A stretch of DNA of 64,000 nucleotides from UBA4719 sp038249115 (GCA_038249115.1 JBBRWQ010000003.1:16461-80460); one strand, 5' to 3'. Positions 6,300 to 15,272 are shown, numbered from the stretch's first letter. Numbers and translations are program-made. The notes: generated by a model not told the origin, from the letters alone.

Positions 6300-8705
6300 A
6301 TGTCGGCATTCAATCTCCGAGCGTGTGCTGCTGTCATCGCACCTGTTCTTGCCGTGAGCGGTGTGATGCTCACCGCGCTGCCAGCACAGGCAGTCTCCGC
6401 CAGTGTCGTGGTCTCCGAGGTCTATGGCGGCGGCGGCAACAGCGGTGCCGTCTGGAAGAACGACTTCGTCGAGCTGTACAACCGCTCCGACGCAGCCGTG
6501 GACGTCACCGGCTGGGTCGTCCAGTACTTCTCCGCAACAACCACAAACCCCATCCCTGCTTCCGGCAACACCGCGACGCTGACCGGCGCGGTGGCAGCCC
6601 ATCACACCTACCTCGTGCAGATGGGCTCAGGCACCAACCTCTCCGCAACCCCGTTGCCCACGCCCGACGCGACCGCCACGGTGGCGATGGGCAGCACCGC
6701 CGGACGGATAGACCTGGTTCAGGCCGGCACCGTCGTCGACCGGGTCGGCTACGGCACCACCGCGACCACCTTCGAGGGGAGCCCCGCCCCGGGCCTCAGC
6801 AAAACCACCTCGGCCACCCGAAATGCCCCCTGCGTCGACACCGACAACAACGCGACAGACTTCCGCGCCACCGAGCCGTCGCCTGAGAACAGCACCGTCG
6901 ACAAGCCGTCCTGCAAGGTCATCCCGCCCGCCCCCGAGATCGCGACGATCGAGCAGATCCAGGGTACGAGCCACATTTCGCCATTGAACGGGAAGATGGT
7001 CGCCGGTGTTCTCGGAGTCGTGACCGTCGTCGGCCGCAACGGCTACTGGATCCAGAGCAGCACTCCCGATGCCGATAACGCCACCAGCGAGGGCCTGTAC
7101 GTATACTCCGGCAACGCCGTCATCACGGTCGCCGTTGGCGACAACGTGAGCGTGGCCGGCTCGATCTCCGAGTACCGCCCCGGCAAAGGCGCCAACCTGA
7201 CCACCACCGAGCTGACCGGTCCGACAGTGACCGTTATCTCCTCTGACAACGCCCTGCCGAAACCTGTCGTTCTCGGCGTCGACCGGATCGCGCCGCAACA
7301 GGTGATCGAGGAGGGCCAGCCCTGGAACGTCGAGTACGAGAATGTGCCCTTCCGCCCGGAGACCGACGCGATCGACTTCTACGAGTCCCTTGAGGGGATG
7401 CTTGCAGCGGTTCGCGACGCCAAGGTCGTCGGCGTCACCAAGTCGTTCGGCGAGATGACCGTCGTGCCCGGCCAGAACGTCGACGCGACAACCACCCCTC
7501 GTGGCGGGGTCCTCTACTCCGGCTACGACCACCCGAACGCGATGCGGGTGCAGCTCGACGACGCACTTCTGCCGTGGGGTGCGATGCCGAAGGCCAGTGT
7601 GGGCGACTCCATCGCCGGAAACACGGTCGGCGTCATCGACTACTCGTACAACAACCCCAAGCTCGAGGTGACGGCGACGCCGATGCTCACCCTCGGCGGA
7701 CTCCAGCGCGAGATCACCAAACGTCAGTCCAACAACCAGCTGGCAGTGTCGACCTTCAACGTCGAGAACCTCGCGCCCGGCGATGCTCAGATCAAGTTCG
7801 ACCGTCTGGCCGGTCAGGTCGTCAACAACCTGAAGAGCCCGGACATCCTGGCGCTGGAGGAGATCCAGGACAACAGCGGAGCCGCGAAAGACGGCACGGT
7901 CGACTCGACCATGACCAGCGACAAGCTGATCGCCGCGATCACGGCCGCGGGTGGCCCGGCGTACACCGCGCGCTGGGTTAACCCCCAGGATCTGAAGGAC
8001 GGTGGGGCGCCCGGCGCCAACATCCGCCAGGTCTTCTTCTACCGTGCCGACCGCGAGGTCGGGTTCGTGACTGCTCCCGCAGGCGACGCGACCACGGCCG
8101 AGAGCCTGACGATCATCGACGGCAAACCACACCTGGCCCTGAACCCCGGACGGATCACGCCCACCAATGAGGCGTGGACGGACTCCCGCAAGCCCCTGGC
8201 CGGCGAGTTCACCTTCCGTGGCAAGACGGTCTTCGTGATCGCCAACCACTTCTCCTCCAAGGGTGGTGACGACCCGCTGTTCGGCAGGTGGCAGCAGCCG
8301 GTTCGCTTCTCGGAGGACGACCGTCATCTGCAGGCCCAGGAGGTCCGGACCTTCCTCGACCAGCTGCTCGCAGCCGATGCAGGCGCCAACGTGGTGGTGC
8401 TCGGTGACATCAACGACTTCGAGTTCAGCCAGACGGTCGACATCATGGTCGGCTCCGGCAGCAAGGCGATCGTTGACCTGCCGCGTACGTTGCCGGTGAA
8501 GGAGCGTTACTCCTACGTCTACGAGGGCAACAGCCAGGTGCTCGACCAGATCCTGATCAGCCAGGCCCTGACGAAAGCTCCCCCCGGCGCCATGTACCCG
8601 GCGTACGACTACGACATCGTGCACACCAACTCGGAGTTCTGGGACCAGGACTCCGACCACGACCCCCAGGTCGTGCGGCTCGCGATCCGGGGTGGCATCG
8701 GCTGA
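6300..8705 (+). CDS. Secreted ExeM/NucH-type nuclease with lamin-tail domain
   Basis: 801 aa. The ATG at 6300 is preceded by GAAAGG and opens a signal peptide (CAAVIAPVLAVSGVMLTALPAQA, cleavage after AQA). Residues of about 32-150 are a lamin-tail domain (VVVSEVYGGGGNSG, DFVELYN, VDVTGWVVQYFS). The middle contains an OB-like linker (TIEQIQGTSHISP). The C-terminal third is an endonuclease/exonuclease/phosphatase domain with VSTFNVENL, ILALEEIQD, VIANHFSSKGGDD, VVVLGDINDFEFS and SDHDPQVV, covering the metal and catalytic positions. It should degrade extracellular DNA for phosphate or biofilm turnover. No C-terminal sorting signal or membrane anchor follows, so it is probably released. The in-frame upstream extension is antisense to the polymerase gene and is not used. 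Confidence 0.92.
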   Translation: MSAFNLRACAAVIAPVLAVSGVMLTALPAQAVSASVVVSEVYGGGGNSGAVWKNDFVELYNRSDAAVDVTGWVVQYFSATTTNPIPASGNTATLTGAVAAHHTYLVQMGSGTNLSATPLPTPDATATVAMGSTAGRIDLVQAGTVVDRVGYGTTATTFEGSPAPGLSKTTSATRNAPCVDTDNNATDFRATEPSPENSTVDKPSCKVIPPAPEIATIEQIQGTSHISPLNGKMVAGVLGVVTVVGRNGYWIQSSTPDADNATSEGLYVYSGNAVITVAVGDNVSVAGSISEYRPGKGANLTTTELTGPTVTVISSDNALPKPVVLGVDRIAPQQVIEEGQPWNVEYENVPFRPETDAIDFYESLEGMLAAVRDAKVVGVTKSFGEMTVVPGQNVDATTTPRGGVLYSGYDHPNAMRVQLDDALLPWGAMPKASVGDSIAGNTVGVIDYSYNNPKLEVTATPMLTLGGLQREITKRQSNNQLAVSTFNVENLAPGDAQIKFDRLAGQVVNNLKSPDILALEEIQDNSGAAKDGTVDSTMTSDKLIAAITAAGGPAYTARWVNPQDLKDGGAPGANIRQVFFYRADREVGFVTAPAGDATTAESLTIIDGKPHLALNPGRITPTNEAWTDSRKPLAGEFTFRGKTVFVIANHFSSKGGDDPLFGRWQQPVRFSEDDRHLQAQEVRTFLDQLLAADAGANVVVLGDINDFEFSQTVDIMVGSGSKAIVDLPRTLPVKERYSYVYEGNSQVLDQILISQALTKAPPGAMYPAYDYDIVHTNSEFWDQDSDHDPQVVRLAIRGGIG

Positions 8706-8750
8706 CCTGACGGAAGGCCAACGCCGGAACGACTGAACGCCTCCACTACA

Positions 8751-8790
8751 GCGCCCCGCCGGGAACGTTTTCGGCGGGGCGCGTTGTTGT
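8751..8790 (+). terminator. Rho-independent-type terminator after the nuclease gene
   Basis: Perfect 11-bp stem GCGCCCCGCCG / CGGCGGGGCGC with a 10-nt loop, followed by GTTGTTGTGT. It lies 46 bp after the nuclease stop and just before msrB. Confidence 0.85.
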
Positions 8791-8833
8791 GTAGGTCGTG
8801 AAGTGGTTATCAGCCCTGCGTAGGAGGACCCCC

Positions 8834-9247
8834 ATGAACGACGGCCGCAGCTATCCCGTGACCAAGACCGACGAGCAGTGGCGCGAGCAGCTCACCCCCG
8901 CGGAGTATGAGGTGCTTCGGCAGGCCGGAACGGAACGGCCTGGCGTCGGCGAGTACACCGACACCAAGACCCAGGGCGTGTACTCCTGCCGGGCGTGCGA
9001 CACCGAGCTGTTCCGCAGTGACACCAAGTTCGACAGCCACTGCGGCTGGCCCTCCTTCTACGCACCTCTTGCGCAGGACCGCGTCGACTACATCGAGGAT
9101 CACAGCATGGGCACCAAACGGGTCGAAGTCCGTTGTGCCAGCTGCGGATCACACCTCGGGCACGTGTTCGAGGGCGAGGGCTATGACGTCCCGACCGACC
9201 AGCGGTACTGCATCAACTCGATATCCCTCAAGCTCCTCGAGTCGTGA
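8834..9247 (+). CDS. msrB: Peptide-methionine (R)-S-oxide reductase MsrB
   Basis: 137 aa. Reduces methionine-R-sulfoxide in oxidised proteins using thioredoxin. Two zinc CxxC pairs are present (Cys52/Cys55 in SCRACDTELF and Cys101/Cys104 in CASCGSHLGHVF). The catalytic cysteine is Cys126 in RYCINSISL. A perfect AGGAGG at 8822-8827 fixes the ATG at 8834. It is a stand-alone MsrB without a fused MsrA. It converges with the next gene, with 17 bp between stops, and is insulated from the upstream nuclease by a hairpin terminator. Confidence 0.97.
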   Translation: MNDGRSYPVTKTDEQWREQLTPAEYEVLRQAGTERPGVGEYTDTKTQGVYSCRACDTELFRSDTKFDSHCGWPSFYAPLAQDRVDYIEDHSMGTKRVEVRCASCGSHLGHVFEGEGYDVPTDQRYCINSISLKLLES

Positions 9248-9264
9248 GCCGGCCGCACCCGGGA

Positions 9265-10578
9265 TCAAGTCAGGATTGGCGTGAGCACGTCGAGCAAGCT
9301 CGGTGAGCCCGGGAGCACCTCCAGGTCGTACTGAACGCGGAACGCGGGCTTGCGGATGTCGATCACCCGGCGGAGGTCGATCGGCGTCCCGATGACGACG
9401 ACGTCGACATCCGCCGCGTCGATGATCTCCTCCATCTCGGCGAGTTGGCCTTCCGAATAACCCATGGCCGGCAGGACCGGTCCGACGTCGTACTTGCGGA
9501 ACGTCTCTGCGATCGTGCCAGTCGCCCAGGGTCGCGGGTCGACGATCTCGGCCGCTCCATGTGCCCGGGCGGCGACGACCCCGGCACCGAACTTCATCTC
9601 GCCATGGGTCAGTGTCGGGCCGTCCTCGATCACGAGGACGCGCTTTCCTTTAATGGCGTCTGGATCGTCCATGGTCACGCGGCTGTTCGCCTTGATGACC
9701 GTCGCCTCAGGGTTCACCTGATGGATCGTGTCCATCAATGCCGTGACCTGTTCGGCCGAAGCGGAGTCCATCTTGTTGATCACGATCACGTCGGCCATCC
9801 GGAGGTTGGCCTCGCCCGGGTAGTAGCTCGTCTCGTGGCCGGCGCGGAGCGGGTCTGCCACCACGATGTGGATGTCCGGCCGGTAGAACGGCAGGTCGTT
9901 GTTCCCGCCATCCCAGAGCAGCACGTCGCATTCGGCTTGCGCCTGCTCGAGGATCTGGCCGTAGTCGACGCCCGCGTAGATGATCGTGCCGGCCATGATG
10001 TGCGGCTCGTACTCCTCGCGCTCCTCGATCGTCGTCTTGTGCCGGTCGAGGTCTTCGAGGGTCGCGTACCGCTGCACGCGCTGCGCCTCGAGGTTCCCGT
10101 ACGGCATTGGGTGCCGGACCGCCGCGACGCGCTTGCCTGCCGCCTTCAGCGTCTCGGCGATCGCTCGCGTCGTCTGGGTCTTGCCCGAACCGGTGCGGAC
10201 GGCGCAGACGGCTACCACGGGGACGGTCGACGTCAGCATCGTCTCGCGCGGCCCGAGCAGGACGAAGTTCGCGCCGGCGGCCAGCACCTGGCTGGCCTTG
10301 TGCATCACGTACGCATGGCTGACGTCCGAGTAGCTGAAGATGACGTCGTCAATCTCCTGCTCCTTGATCAGCTGGTTGAGCATGCTCTCGTCGTGAATCG
10401 GGATGCCATCCGGATAACGCTCGCCGGCGAGGCTGGCCGGGTAGGTCCGGTCGTCGATGAACGGGATCTGAGTCGCGGTGAAGGCAACAACCGTGACATG
10501 GGGATCTTCCCGATAGGCCACGTTGAAGTTGTGAAAGTCGCGCCCTGCGGCGCCCATGATGAGCAGTCGACGCTGCAT
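9265..10578 (-). CDS. Cyclic-2,3-diphosphoglycerate-synthetase-like NTPase
   Basis: 437 aa. The N-terminus (RLLIMGAAGRDFHNFNVAYR) is a Rossmann-like domain. A P-loop follows in the middle (VRTGSGKTQTTRAIAETL), with IVINKMDSA as an NKxD-like guanine-site motif and VLLWDGGNNDLPFY as a conserved acidic block. The family is annotated after the cyclic 2,3-diphosphoglycerate synthetase of methanogens and also as predicted GTPases (COG2403). In actinobacteria the actual reaction is unproven, so I do not claim the thermoprotectant pathway. GAGAGGA upstream supports the ATG at 10578 (MQRRLLIMG) over the longer frame. It converges with msrB. Confidence 0.8.
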   Translation of the reverse strand: MQRRLLIMGAAGRDFHNFNVAYREDPHVTVVAFTATQIPFIDDRTYPASLAGERYPDGIPIHDESMLNQLIKEQEIDDVIFSYSDVSHAYVMHKASQVLAAGANFVLLGPRETMLTSTVPVVAVCAVRTGSGKTQTTRAIAETLKAAGKRVAAVRHPMPYGNLEAQRVQRYATLEDLDRHKTTIEEREEYEPHIMAGTIIYAGVDYGQILEQAQAECDVLLWDGGNNDLPFYRPDIHIVVADPLRAGHETSYYPGEANLRMADVIVINKMDSASAEQVTALMDTIHQVNPEATVIKANSRVTMDDPDAIKGKRVLVIEDGPTLTHGEMKFGAGVVAARAHGAAEIVDPRPWATGTIAETFRKYDVGPVLPAMGYSEGQLAEMEEIIDAADVDVVVIGTPIDLRRVIDIRKPAFRVQYDLEVLPGSPSLLDVLTPILT

Positions 10579-10678
10579 CCCTGGATCCTCTCGGAGGTCT
10601 GACGCCCGGGACGTACGGCCCGGCATCCTGAACCTATCGACCCGACCGGTGTGGCGTCTCGATCTTGAGCGAGATTAT

Positions 10679-10698
10679 CGGCGGGCTGCAGCCCGCCG
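10679..10698. terminator. 20-bp perfect palindrome downstream of chdC
   Basis: CGGCGGGCTG / CAGCCCGCCG, able to form an 8-bp stem with a TGCA loop. It lies 55 bp after the chdC stop (minus strand) and about 100 bp upstream of the next minus-strand start. There is no T-run, so it could equally be a binding site. Confidence 0.5.
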
Positions 10699-10753
10699 AC
10701 ATGACTACAAGAGCCCCTCGGCGCCAAGCGACCCTGATAGAGCCGCGGTGTGC

Positions 10754-11455
10754 TCAGGGCAGGGAGTCGACCAGCGCCGCAACCTCGACCCGCGGGCCGG
10801 TGTAGAACGGCACCTCTTCGCGGACATGCCGGCGGGTCTCGGAGCCACGCAGGTGTCGCATGAGGTCGACGATGCGGGACAGGTCCTCAGCCTCGAAGGC
10901 CAGGATCCACTCGTAGTCCCCCAGGGCGAACGACGAGATGGTGTTAGCGCGCACGTCTGGGTAGCCCCGCGCCATCTGCCCATGCTCCGACAGGAGAGCG
11001 CGGCGCTCCACGTCGTCCAGGAGGTACCACTCGAAGGAACGTACGAACGGGTAGACGCAGATGAAGTCCTTGGGGTTCTCGTCGGCCATGAAGGCCGGGA
11101 TGTGCCCCTTGTTGAACTCCGCCGGACGGTGCAGCGCGACCACGGACCACACCGGCTCCAGGTGGGCACCCAGCTCAGTGCGGCGGAAGCGGTGGTATGC
11201 CGACTGCACGGTGCGGATGTCCTCGGCGTGCCACCAGATCATGAAGTCCGCATCACCCCGGAGCCCCGCCACGTCGTAGACCCCTCGCACCACGACACCG
11301 TGCCCGGCGACCTCGGCGAACAGCGCTTCAACCTCGGCTGCGACCTTGGCACGGTCCTCAGGCAGAGGGGACGTGACCTTGAACACCGACCACATCGCAT
11401 AGCGGATGCTGTCGTTGATCTCGCGGATCTGGCTGGCGGAGGGCTTGGGGCTCAT
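10754..11455 (-). CDS. chdC: Coproheme decarboxylase ChdC (HemQ)
   Basis: 233 aa. Last step of the coproporphyrin-dependent heme pathway: peroxide-driven decarboxylation of coproheme III to heme b. The chlorite-dismutase fold is clear. Tyr135 lies in YPFVRSFEWYLL and His158 in LSEHGQ; these match the catalytic tyrosine and distal histidine numbering I recall for the Corynebacterium diphtheriae enzyme. SSFALGDYEWILAFE and MRHLR are further family blocks. Starting at MSPKPSASQIREIND gives the usual length; the longer frame adds a non-conserved leader. A lipoprotein gene diverges upstream and hemE lies beyond it. Confidence 0.95.
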   Translation of the reverse strand: MSPKPSASQIREINDSIRYAMWSVFKVTSPLPEDRAKVAAEVEALFAEVAGHGVVVRGVYDVAGLRGDADFMIWWHAEDIRTVQSAYHRFRRTELGAHLEPVWSVVALHRPAEFNKGHIPAFMADENPKDFICVYPFVRSFEWYLLDDVERRALLSEHGQMARGYPDVRANTISSFALGDYEWILAFEAEDLSRIVDLMRHLRGSETRRHVREEVPFYTGPRVEVAALVDSLP

Positions 11456-11581
11456 CCCCACATTCTGTCCTGATGGCCGGCCCGTGACCGAATCGACACC
11501 GAAGCCCAGGGAACCAAAGCGTCCTTCCCCCGCTCCAATGGGCATATCGATCCGACCGCGATCGACCTTTGGAGGTCTGCC

Positions 11582-12553
11582 ATGAAGGTTCAGCTCATTG
11601 CCGCCGGCGCCCTGACCGCGCTGCTGCTCGCCGGATGCAGCGGCGCCGCCACGACCTCCTCCGACTCAGCTGCCGTGGGCGGCGGCGTGGCGCTCCAGGA
11701 CAGCACCCAGGTCAAGGGTGCACCGGAAGCCAGGACAGGCGCGGTGGCACCGGGAGCTCCTGCCGACGCGTCCAAGCCCGGGTCGGCGGCGGTCAGTGTC
11801 GGGCCAAAGCTGACCAAGAGCGCGAGCCTCGACCTACGGGTCAAGAACATCAGCAAGGCCGCGGCCAGCGTGCGCGCCATTGCCACGGGTCTGCAGGCGC
11901 AGGTGCTCAGCGAGCAGATCGGAGGAGGCCTCCCCGGTGACCCAAGGCCGCTTTCGAACAACGGCCAGCCGTCCCCTGAGCTCAACGGTTTCGGCACGCT
12001 GACGCTGTCGGTGCCGGCCGACAAACTGGACGTCGCACTGGACCAGCTCGCCAAGATCGGCACCGTTCTTCAGCGCACCACCTCCTCTCAGGACGTCACC
12101 GCGCAGTATGTCGACACGCAGAGCCGGCTGAAGACCATGCGCGCCAGCGTCGACCGGGTACGCGCGCTGATGGCACAGGCCAAGGACATCGGTCAGGTTG
12201 TGGTCCTGGAGAGCGAGCTGAGTCGGCGAGAGGCTGACCTGGAGTCGCTGGAGTCGCAGCTTGCCGCGCTCGACACCGCCGTCGACCGCTCGACGGTCGC
12301 GGTATCACTGAGCACCCCCGGCAACGAGCCCGTGTCGGACAACGGCTTCCTTGCCGGTCTGCGCTCGGGCTGGGACGCGTTCACCGCCTCAGCGGCCGGG
12401 TTGTTCAAAGGTTTCGGCGCCGTACTTCCGTTCGCAGTGCTCTTCGCCCTGGTGGGTGCACCGATCTGGCGGTGGCTCCGCCATCGCAAGACCGGCACGG
12501 TTGTGCCGTCAACGGGGTCAGGTCAGCAGGTGAAGTCGGCTCCTGAGGGCTGA
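11582..12553 (+). CDS. DUF4349 domain lipoprotein
   Basis: 323 aa. Signal peptide with lipobox LLLAGC (Cys19), then a low-complexity Ser/Ala/Gly region. A conserved DUF4349 core follows (SASLDLRVKNISKAAASVRAIA, GTLTLSVPADKLDVALDQLAKIGTVLQR, SSQDVTAQYVDTQSRLKTMRA) with a predicted coiled coil (LESELSRREADLESLESQLAALD). One C-terminal membrane segment (VLPFAVLFALVGAPIWRWL) and a basic tail end the protein. It should therefore be anchored at both ends with the coiled coil outside the cell. GGAGG at about 11571 supports the ATG. Function unknown. It separates chdC from hemE, on the opposite strand to both. Confidence 0.9.
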   Translation: MKVQLIAAGALTALLLAGCSGAATTSSDSAAVGGGVALQDSTQVKGAPEARTGAVAPGAPADASKPGSAAVSVGPKLTKSASLDLRVKNISKAAASVRAIATGLQAQVLSEQIGGGLPGDPRPLSNNGQPSPELNGFGTLTLSVPADKLDVALDQLAKIGTVLQRTTSSQDVTAQYVDTQSRLKTMRASVDRVRALMAQAKDIGQVVVLESELSRREADLESLESQLAALDTAVDRSTVAVSLSTPGNEPVSDNGFLAGLRSGWDAFTASAAGLFKGFGAVLPFAVLFALVGAPIWRWLRHRKTGTVVPSTGSGQQVKSAPEG

Positions 12554-12555
12554 GA

Positions 12556-12606
12556 AGTGGCTCGGCGCCCTATCAAGGGAGCCTGCGAGCAGGGGCAAGA
12601 GCCACT
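12556..12606 (+). terminator. Candidate stem-loop between the lipoprotein gene and hemE
   Basis: Arms AGTGGCTC (12556-12563) and GAGCCACT (12599-12606) are perfect complements around a 35-nt interior that itself contains CCTGC-GA-GCAGG. It starts 3 bp after the lipoprotein stop and precedes the convergent hemE stop. No T-run, so the call is tentative. Confidence 0.4.
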
Positions 12607-12650
12607 CCTCAGCCCGATGGACCCCCAGAGCCGCCAGCCCTTAGAGAGCG

Positions 12651-13697
12651 TTACCGGGCAGAGACCTCGTGGACCAGCTCGACGACGCGGGTCAGCACCT
12701 CGGGATCGGTATCAGGCAGGACCCCGTGGCCCAGGTTGAAGATGTGGCCCGGCGCCTGGGCGCCCTCGGTCACGATCGACCGCACAGCCTTCTCCAGAGC
12801 CGGCCAGGGTGCGAACAGCAGCGCCGGGTCCAGGTTGCCCTGGACGGCATACCCGTCTCCGAGGCGGGCGCGGGCATCGGTCAGGGAGGTGCGGAAGTCC
12901 ACGCCCACGACATCGGCGCCGGCAGCACCCATCGAGGCCAGCAGCTCGCCGGTGACGGTGCCGAAGTGGATCGTCGGCACGTCGAGATCGGCCACGGCCG
13001 ACAGCGCCGCTCGCGAGTGCGGCAGGACGAACGCCTCGTAGTCGTTGCGTGACAGCGCGCCCACCCACGAGTCGAACAGCTGCACGACCGATGCCCCTGC
13101 CTGCACCTGGACCCGAAGCATCGCTCCGGAGATCTGTGCCAGCCGGGCGCACAGCGCATTCCACAGCTCCGGGTCGCCATGCATCATGGCCTTGGTGTGC
13201 TCGTGGTTCTTGGACGGCCCGCCCTCCACGAGGTATGACGCGAGAGTGAACGGCGCCCCGGAGAATCCGATCAGCGGCGTTGCGCCCAGCTCCGGGAGCA
13301 CCATCTGCACGGCCTCGGTGATGTAGGGGAGATGCTCGGGAGTCAGCTCCGGAAGACGGTCGAGGTCGGCCACGGTGCGGAACGGCTGGGCAATCACGGG
13401 CCCCACCCCCGCGACGATGTCAAGGTCGACGCCAACGGCGGCCAGCGGGACCACGATGTCGCTGAACAAGATCGCGGCGTCGACGCCATGGCGGCGCACC
13501 GGCTGCATCGTGATCTCGGCGACCAGGTCGGCCCTGCGACAGGAGTCGAGCATGCCCACGCCTTCGCGAACCTTGCGGTACTCCGGCAGCGACCGGCCCG
13601 CCTGTCGCATGAACCAGACCGGCGTGTGCGACACGCTCTGACGTCTTGCTGCGCGGACCAGCGCACTGTCACGGGGACTGATCGGGGAGTTAGTCAC
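12651..13697 (-). CDS. hemE: Uroporphyrinogen decarboxylase HemE
   Basis: 348 aa. Converts uroporphyrinogen III to coproporphyrinogen III in the cytosol. Family signatures are VWFMRQAGRSLPEYRKVRE near the N-terminus, the catalytic-Asp block ILFSDIVVPLAAVG, GFSGAPFTLASYL and FNLGHGVLPDTDPE at the end. GGGAGG upstream is well spaced for the GTG at 13697 (VTNSPISPRDS) and too near the TTG two codons earlier. The EamA gene ends 30 bp upstream on the same strand, so the two may be cotranscribed. Confidence 0.96.
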   Translation of the reverse strand: MTNSPISPRDSALVRAARRQSVSHTPVWFMRQAGRSLPEYRKVREGVGMLDSCRRADLVAEITMQPVRRHGVDAAILFSDIVVPLAAVGVDLDIVAGVGPVIAQPFRTVADLDRLPELTPEHLPYITEAVQMVLPELGATPLIGFSGAPFTLASYLVEGGPSKNHEHTKAMMHGDPELWNALCARLAQISGAMLRVQVQAGASVVQLFDSWVGALSRNDYEAFVLPHSRAALSAVADLDVPTIHFGTVTGELLASMGAAGADVVGVDFRTSLTDARARLGDGYAVQGNLDPALLFAPWPALEKAVRSIVTEGAQAPGHIFNLGHGVLPDTDPEVLTRVVELVHEVSAR

Positions 13698-13727
13698 GTG
13701 CAAATCCTCCCACGGACGGACAGCGGG

Positions 13728-14612
13728 TCAGACCGCGATCGCGAGCACTCCCACCAACGTCAGGGCGACGCCGATGCCCTGGACACGGCGCAGTCGCTCA
13801 CCCAGTAGCAGTCTGGCCCAGAACAGGGTCGCCACCGGGTACAGCGAGCCGAGGACGCTGGCGACGCTGACCAGGCCGCGTGATGAGGCGAAGGCGAAGA
13901 GGGCGTTCGCGGTGACGTCGCCCAGACCAATGACCGCGAGCACCGGCAGGTCGCGGACGCGGGTGCCACCCACCGAGCGGACCACCAGCGCAGCCACCAG
14001 GAAGAGTGCGACAGAGATCAGGCGCATCTCCCACAAGGTCTCGAGCAACGCGTAGCGGGCGCCCCGGTCGATGCTGAACAGTGCCATCCCGAAGAACCCC
14101 GCGGCGGCAGCGGCCAGGATCACGGGACGTGGTGGCACTGCACCGGCTAGCTCAGGTCCGGAGGCCAGTGCCGCACCTGTCACCGCCAGGCCCATGCCGA
14201 CCCATGCGGTGACGCTCGGATGCTCACCGGTGAGCAGGCCCAGCAGCACCGGAACGAGCGCGCCAAGGGAAGAGATCGGCGCTACGACGCCCATCGTCCC
14301 TGAGGCCAGCGCCGTGTAGAAACAGACCAGGCCGGCCGAACCCGCAAGACCAGCAACCGCCGCCCAGAGCGCGCCGTTCCCGCTGAACTCCGGTGCCAGA
14401 CCCTGGTTTCGCACCAGCAGGATGATGCTCAACGCGACCAGCGCGCAGGCCTGGGTGACGGCTACCACCGCGGTGGGCGCCATGGTCCGCGCCTTGAGCC
14501 CTGCGAAGAAGTCCGAGGTGCCCCAGGCTGCGCTCGAGAGCAGCGCCAGCAACGACAACATCGCCGTACCGTATCCCGGCGTGCCGAAACCCCGACCGGC
14601 ACCGGTCGACAT
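13728..14612 (-). CDS. EamA/DMT-family transporter
   Basis: 294 aa, about ten predicted membrane helices in two repeated halves, typical of EamA drug/metabolite exporters. Recognisable stretches are LLALLSSAAWGTSDFFAGLKAR at the N-terminus, SLGALVPVLLGLLTGEHPS in the first half and VASVLGSLYPVATLFWARLLLGERLRRVQ in the second, where the GE[RH] after a helix is common to the family. Substrate unknown. The ATG at 14612 has a nearby GGAG; a start at 14561 (MLSLLALLSS) also gives a full family-length protein. It lies immediately upstream of hemE and diverges from the DUF3000 gene with 11 bp between starts. Confidence 0.88.
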   Translation of the reverse strand: MSTGAGRGFGTPGYGTAMLSLLALLSSAAWGTSDFFAGLKARTMAPTAVVAVTQACALVALSIILLVRNQGLAPEFSGNGALWAAVAGLAGSAGLVCFYTALASGTMGVVAPISSLGALVPVLLGLLTGEHPSVTAWVGMGLAVTGAALASGPELAGAVPPRPVILAAAAAGFFGMALFSIDRGARYALLETLWEMRLISVALFLVAALVVRSVGGTRVRDLPVLAVIGLGDVTANALFAFASSRGLVSVASVLGSLYPVATLFWARLLLGERLRRVQGIGVALTLVGVLAIAV

Positions 14613-14623
14613 AGGCTCCAGAG

Positions 14624-15214
14624 GTGGGCACTCATGGCGTCCCTGGCGAGGACTCAGCTGAATTCACACAGGCCTTACGGGACCTGCGCGTTGCTCGGCT
14701 GCGTCCCGAGGTGCGCCTCACCGAGGTCCCGGCCCCCAGCCGGATCGCCCCCTATGCCGTCGCCATGACCGCCGAGGTCGTCACCGCCGAGCTACCCGAC
14801 GAGGGCGACGAGCTCGCCTCCGGCCGTTTTGTCCTCCTGCACGACCCGTCCGCACCTGAGCCGTGGGACGGGGTGTGGCGCGTCGTCACCTTCGCGCGCG
14901 CCGAGCTCGAGCCGGAGCTGGCCATCGACCCGGCGCTCGGCGGGGTCGGCTGGTCATGGCTGGTGGAGGCCCTCGCGCAGCATGATGCCCCCTACGTCGC
15001 CGAGGGTGGCACGGTGACCCGGGTCGTGTCCGAGAGCTTCGCCGGGCTGGCCGACCGGCCGGCCACGGTCGAGATGGAGATCCGCGCTTCCTGGACCCCG
15101 ACCGGTCCCAACCTCGGGGTCCATCTGCAGGCCTGGGCAGACCTCCTGTGCATGATCGCAGGCCTGCCACCGCTGCCTGAGGGCGTCGTGGCACTACCAG
15201 GGCGACGCCGCTGA
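14624..15214 (+). CDS. DUF3000 family protein
   Basis: 196 aa from GTG. The family is confined to actinobacteria and is usually found beside RNase D, as here. Typical stretches are RLTEVPAPSRIAPYAVAMTAEV, SGRFVLLHDPSAPEPWDGVWRVVTF, VGWSWLVEAL and VEMEIRASWTPTGPNLGVHLQAWADLLC. No catalytic motif is apparent. RNase D begins 58 bp after its stop, suggesting cotranscription. Function unknown. Confidence 0.9.
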   Translation: MGTHGVPGEDSAEFTQALRDLRVARLRPEVRLTEVPAPSRIAPYAVAMTAEVVTAELPDEGDELASGRFVLLHDPSAPEPWDGVWRVVTFARAELEPELAIDPALGGVGWSWLVEALAQHDAPYVAEGGTVTRVVSESFAGLADRPATVEMEIRASWTPTGPNLGVHLQAWADLLCMIAGLPPLPEGVVALPGRRR

Positions 15215-15253
15215 ACAGCGGCGGGTGCTCCCGGCCGACACTCTGGACATACG

Positions 15254-15270
15254 GGTCAAATAGGTTGACC
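15254..15270 (+). promoter_or_regulatory. Small dyad before the RNase D gene
   Basis: GGTCAA-ATAGG-TTGACC, 6-bp perfect arms, ending 2 bp before the GTG start. It may be a protein-binding site or chance; the TTGACC is too close to the start to be a -35 element for this gene. Confidence 0.25.
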
Positions 15271-15272
15271 TT

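Noticed and set aside
6627..8660. Very long open frame on the minus strand opposite the nuclease
   Set aside because: High GC at third positions leaves the antisense frame open. The translation is Val/Gly/Asp-rich without family features, and the plus strand has clear domains.
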